A stretch of DNA of 56,745 nt. Origin: Vagococcus silagei (GTDB taxonomy: Bacteria; Bacillota; Bacilli; Lactobacillales; Vagococcaceae). The DNA lies in contig NZ_SDGV01000014.1 in the NCBI RefSeq assembly GCF_004795745.1, positions 83,755 to 140,499 on the forward strand, in the 5' to 3' direction. Below are positions 55,005 through 56,745 of the stretch, in pieces (position 1 is the stretch's first letter; the number at the start of each line of letters is the position of its first letter). Under the pieces are notes generated by a model. The model made no database searches. It was given only the letters and a program-made list of their open reading frames with translations, and was not told the DNA's origin. The position numbers were made by a program, and so were the translations under genes.

Positions 55005-55169
55005 TTAAATCTCCTTTATAAAACTTACGAATTGTCTATCTTTTAGTGGATAATTATCAATCTCTGAATTTATTTTAAAGCCAAATTTTGGGTAGTATGA
55101 CACATCTTGATAACTTGTTGTATAAAGAAAGAGATATATACAATTTTTTTTTTAGGCAAATTTTATAAT
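55005..55169 (-). pseudogene. C-terminal fragment of a GNAT acetyltransferase
   Basis: Read on the minus strand from the end of the IS, a frame gives CIYLFLYTTSYQDV, then YYPKFGFKINSEIDNYP and a stop at 55005-55007. This has the layout of GNAT C-termini (strand, then FY-x-x-x-GF). The rest of the gene is missing, cut off at the IS end at 55170. A run of ten A (on the minus strand) near the break shifts or stops the frame. Confidence 0.65.
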
Positions 55170-56369
55170 CAAGTTAGCCACTTGAAACATTAAAAAAACG
55201 TCATAGCGAAAATTCATGTATTATTAGGGTTCCAACACCAACTAATAAAGGATGATTTCACTATGACGCAAACTAAGATTATCACAAAAACAACTAAAGG
55301 AAAACACTTATCTCTTAAAGAACGTATCTCTATTGAACGTTGGAAACAAGATGGCGACTCAAATCGTGAGATTGCGAAGCATTTAGGTCGTGCGCCATAA
55401 ACGATTAATAATGAAATTAAACGTGGGATGACGACTCAAATCAGCCAACGGAAACAAAATGGAAAAGTGTATCAATATCTACACACATTATATTTAGCTG
55501 ATGTTGCCGAGCGTAAATACCATGAGAATCGTCAAAATTCGGGACGCCGGATGAAGTGGGTTGATTTTCCTGACATACTTGGAAAGTTGGATGACCTGAT
55601 GAGTGGAAAAAATTGCTTCTCACCAGATATCGCCTTGTATATTTTGAGAAATAATGGGGACTTTTTAGCGAGTGAATTGCCCAGTACTTCTACTCTTTAT
55701 CATTGGATTGATCAAGGTTTTCTAAAAACAAAAAATATTGATTTACTTTACAAGATGAGTCGCAATACCAAGAAGAAAAAAGCGAGAAGAAACAAGACCA
55801 ATCTAGGTATATCAATTGATAAAAGACCACAAGTTATCAATACAAGAGCGACTTTTGGGCACTGGGAAATTGATACCGTTGTTGGTTCATTAAATAGAAA
55901 CGAACCCGTTTTATTAACGTTAACTGAAAGGCTAACACGCTTTGAACTTATATAAAAAGCACTTTTTGGTTTAATGAAAGCATTGGGCCATAATTTTTCA
56001 AAAATCTTTCAGTCCATCACATCTGATAATGGGATAGAATTTTCAGGTTTAACCAGTCTCTTTCAAAATGAATTGGCGGTCTATTTCACACATCCTTATT
56101 CATCTTGGGAACGTGGGACCAACGAAAATCATAATCGAATGATTCGTCGTTTCATACCTAAAGGGACAAAAATCAGTACAGTTAGCGTATCAAACATAAA
56201 ATATATCCAACAGTGGATGAACAATTTACCAAGAAAGATGATGAGCTATGCAAACACCTTATGAGTCTTTTATTAACGAAATCTGTAAATTAAAACTGGA
56301 CTTAACGCGATTTGACATATTTACTAGGAATTTTAAATGACGTTAGACACTTTACAGGTGGCTAACTTG
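55170..56369 (+). mobile_element. IS30-family insertion sequence (decayed)
   Basis: About 1200 bp. The ends carry imperfect inverted repeats beginning CAAGTTAGCCAC: left 55170-55181 and, in reverse, right 56358-56369. No matching target duplication is seen (AAT on the left, TAC on the right), which suggests rearrangement after insertion. It holds one transposase gene with several inactivating changes. It separates the GNAT fragment from a second IS fragment. Confidence 0.85.
55263..56340 (+). pseudogene. IS30 transposase, broken
   Basis: ATG 55263 follows AAGGATG. The frame shows an N-terminal helix-turn-helix (LKERISIERWKQDGDSNREI), the DDE core with D in HWEIDTVVG, D in TSDNGIEF, and E in ERGTNENHNRMIRR. 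Two in-frame stops interrupt it (55398-55400, GRAP-stop-TINNEIKRG; and 55953-55955). A one-base shift near 56246 separates MMSY from TPYESFINEI, after which the frame runs to a stop at 56338-56340. It is not functional without repair. Confidence 0.88.
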
Positions 56370-56555
56370 TACTTGAAATTTTCGGCTTTTATAATAATCA
56401 AGAATAGATAAACCATCATCTAATGCGTTATAAACGTTATAGATAGTCTGTCTAGAACGTTTCAATTGTTTAGCAACAAAAGTTACTTTCTTCTTTTAAT
56501 AGTAATATGATTCTATTAAAACGAGTTCGTCTGTAGTAAGATGTGTATAGGTCAT
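56370..56555 (-). pseudogene. N-terminal fragment of a second IS30-family transposase
   Basis: Read on the minus strand from ATG 56555 (ribosome site AAGGAG upstream): MTYTHLTTDELVLIESYYY, a stop, then KKVTFVAKQLKRSRQTIYN and ALDDGLSILDYYKS. This is the helix-turn-helix region of enterococcal IS30 members such as IS6770/IS1062 as I remember them. The rest is absent, cut at the end of the first IS. The left end of this second element may lie near 56645. Confidence 0.75.
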
Positions 56556-56651
56556 TTGTGATCGCTCTCCTTGTTTTCTTTGGTCGGAAATACAATTTGA
56601 GTTTATCACAAATGATTTTTTAGTTGTCTAGCTTAATTTTACAATCGGCGT

Positions 56652-56745
56652 AAATCAAGTAGAGGAATAAACCTTTAGGTTTATTGCCCCTCTCACACCA
56701 CCGTACGTACGGTTCCGTATACGGTTTGGATTTGAGTCAATATCT
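56652..56745 (-). ncRNA. Probable 3' end of a group II intron
   Basis: On the minus strand, a palindromic CCGTACGTACGG with GGTGTGAGAGG follows, as in domain V and the V/VI joint of many bacterial group II introns. A hairpin GGCAATAAACC/GGTTTATT then closes with CCTCTACTTGAT, which resembles domain VI and the 3' splice end. The reverse transcriptase would lie outside the window to the right. The call rests on remembered sequence patterns. Confidence 0.5.

Noticed and set aside
55263-56264. Programmed frameshift giving an active IS30 transposase
   Set aside because: The interruptions are two in-frame stops plus a later one-base shift, not a slippery site as in IS3-type elements.
55167-56372. 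Target-site duplication of the IS30 element
   Set aside because: Flanking triplets AAT and TAC do not match.
1-56745. CRISPR array, tRNA, rRNA or known riboswitch
   Set aside because: No regularly spaced repeats, cloverleaf or known aptamer core was seen on reading both strands; a covariance search was not possible.

Overview
The window is from a low-GC, motile, non-sporulating Gram-positive bacterium. It looks like a member of the Lactobacillales, most like the Enterococcaceae (Vagococcus or a motile Enterococcus). I base this on base composition, strong AGGAGG-type ribosome sites, an LPQTG sortase substrate, IS30-family elements and housekeeping neighbours (HU, Der, a SEDS protein). The genus is inference from family knowledge, not a database match.

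Positions 1-38442 hold a nearly complete flagellum and chemotaxis locus. A long minus-strand gene series runs from flgB (36604) down to fliY (5328). It encodes the rod, MS ring and C ring (flgB, flgC, fliE, fliF, fliG), the export ATPase complex (fliH, fliI, fliJ), hook and ruler (fliK, flgD, flgE), flbD, fliL, the export gate (fliO, fliP, fliQ, fliR, flhB, flhA), sigma-28 (fliA), distal rod (flgF, flgG), a lone FtsE-like ABC ATPase, two paralogous receptors, cheW, cheD, cheB, cheR, cheA, cheC, cheY, a second cheW, fliM and fliY. It ends at a strong terminator. A separate late operon (flgM, flgN, flgK, flgL) and two tandem flagellin genes follow, the second entering the window only by its start codon. 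Each late unit has the same promoter-like motif, TTAA-N15-RCCGATAW, which fits sigma-28; a near copy (N16) precedes the divergent plus-strand motA-motB. This gives a simple hierarchy: the early operon makes the basal body and FliA, FlgM restrains FliA until the hook is complete, and then hook-associated proteins, flagellin and stator are made. flhF, flhG, fliD, fliS, csrA and fliW are not in the window.

Positions 38600-49200 are housekeeping and metabolic: HU, GTPase Der, L-asparaginase, a FtsW/RodA protein, a proline-iminopeptidase-like hydrolase, a YbaK-type editing protein, a LacI-type regulator, a HAD phosphatase, and a three-gene unit (ABC exporter, excisionase-type HTH protein, DUF1349 protein) with an inverted repeat over its promoter.

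Positions 49200-54983 are more accessory: glycerate kinase, a choloylglycine-hydrolase-family enzyme, a GNAT acetyltransferase, an ANT(9)-like nucleotidyltransferase, a second GNAT gene broken by an early stop, an LPQTG surface protein behind TGTTAC direct repeats, and two small proteins. The right end (55005-56745) is mobile-element debris: a truncated GNAT gene, a decayed IS30 element with recognisable ends, the 5' end of a second IS30-family element, and what looks like the 3' end of a group II intron.

The least explained items are the lone FtsE-like ATPase inside the motility operon, a decayed second cheW between the receptors, an enlarged HAMP region in both receptors, and the TGTTAC boxes of the surface-protein gene.
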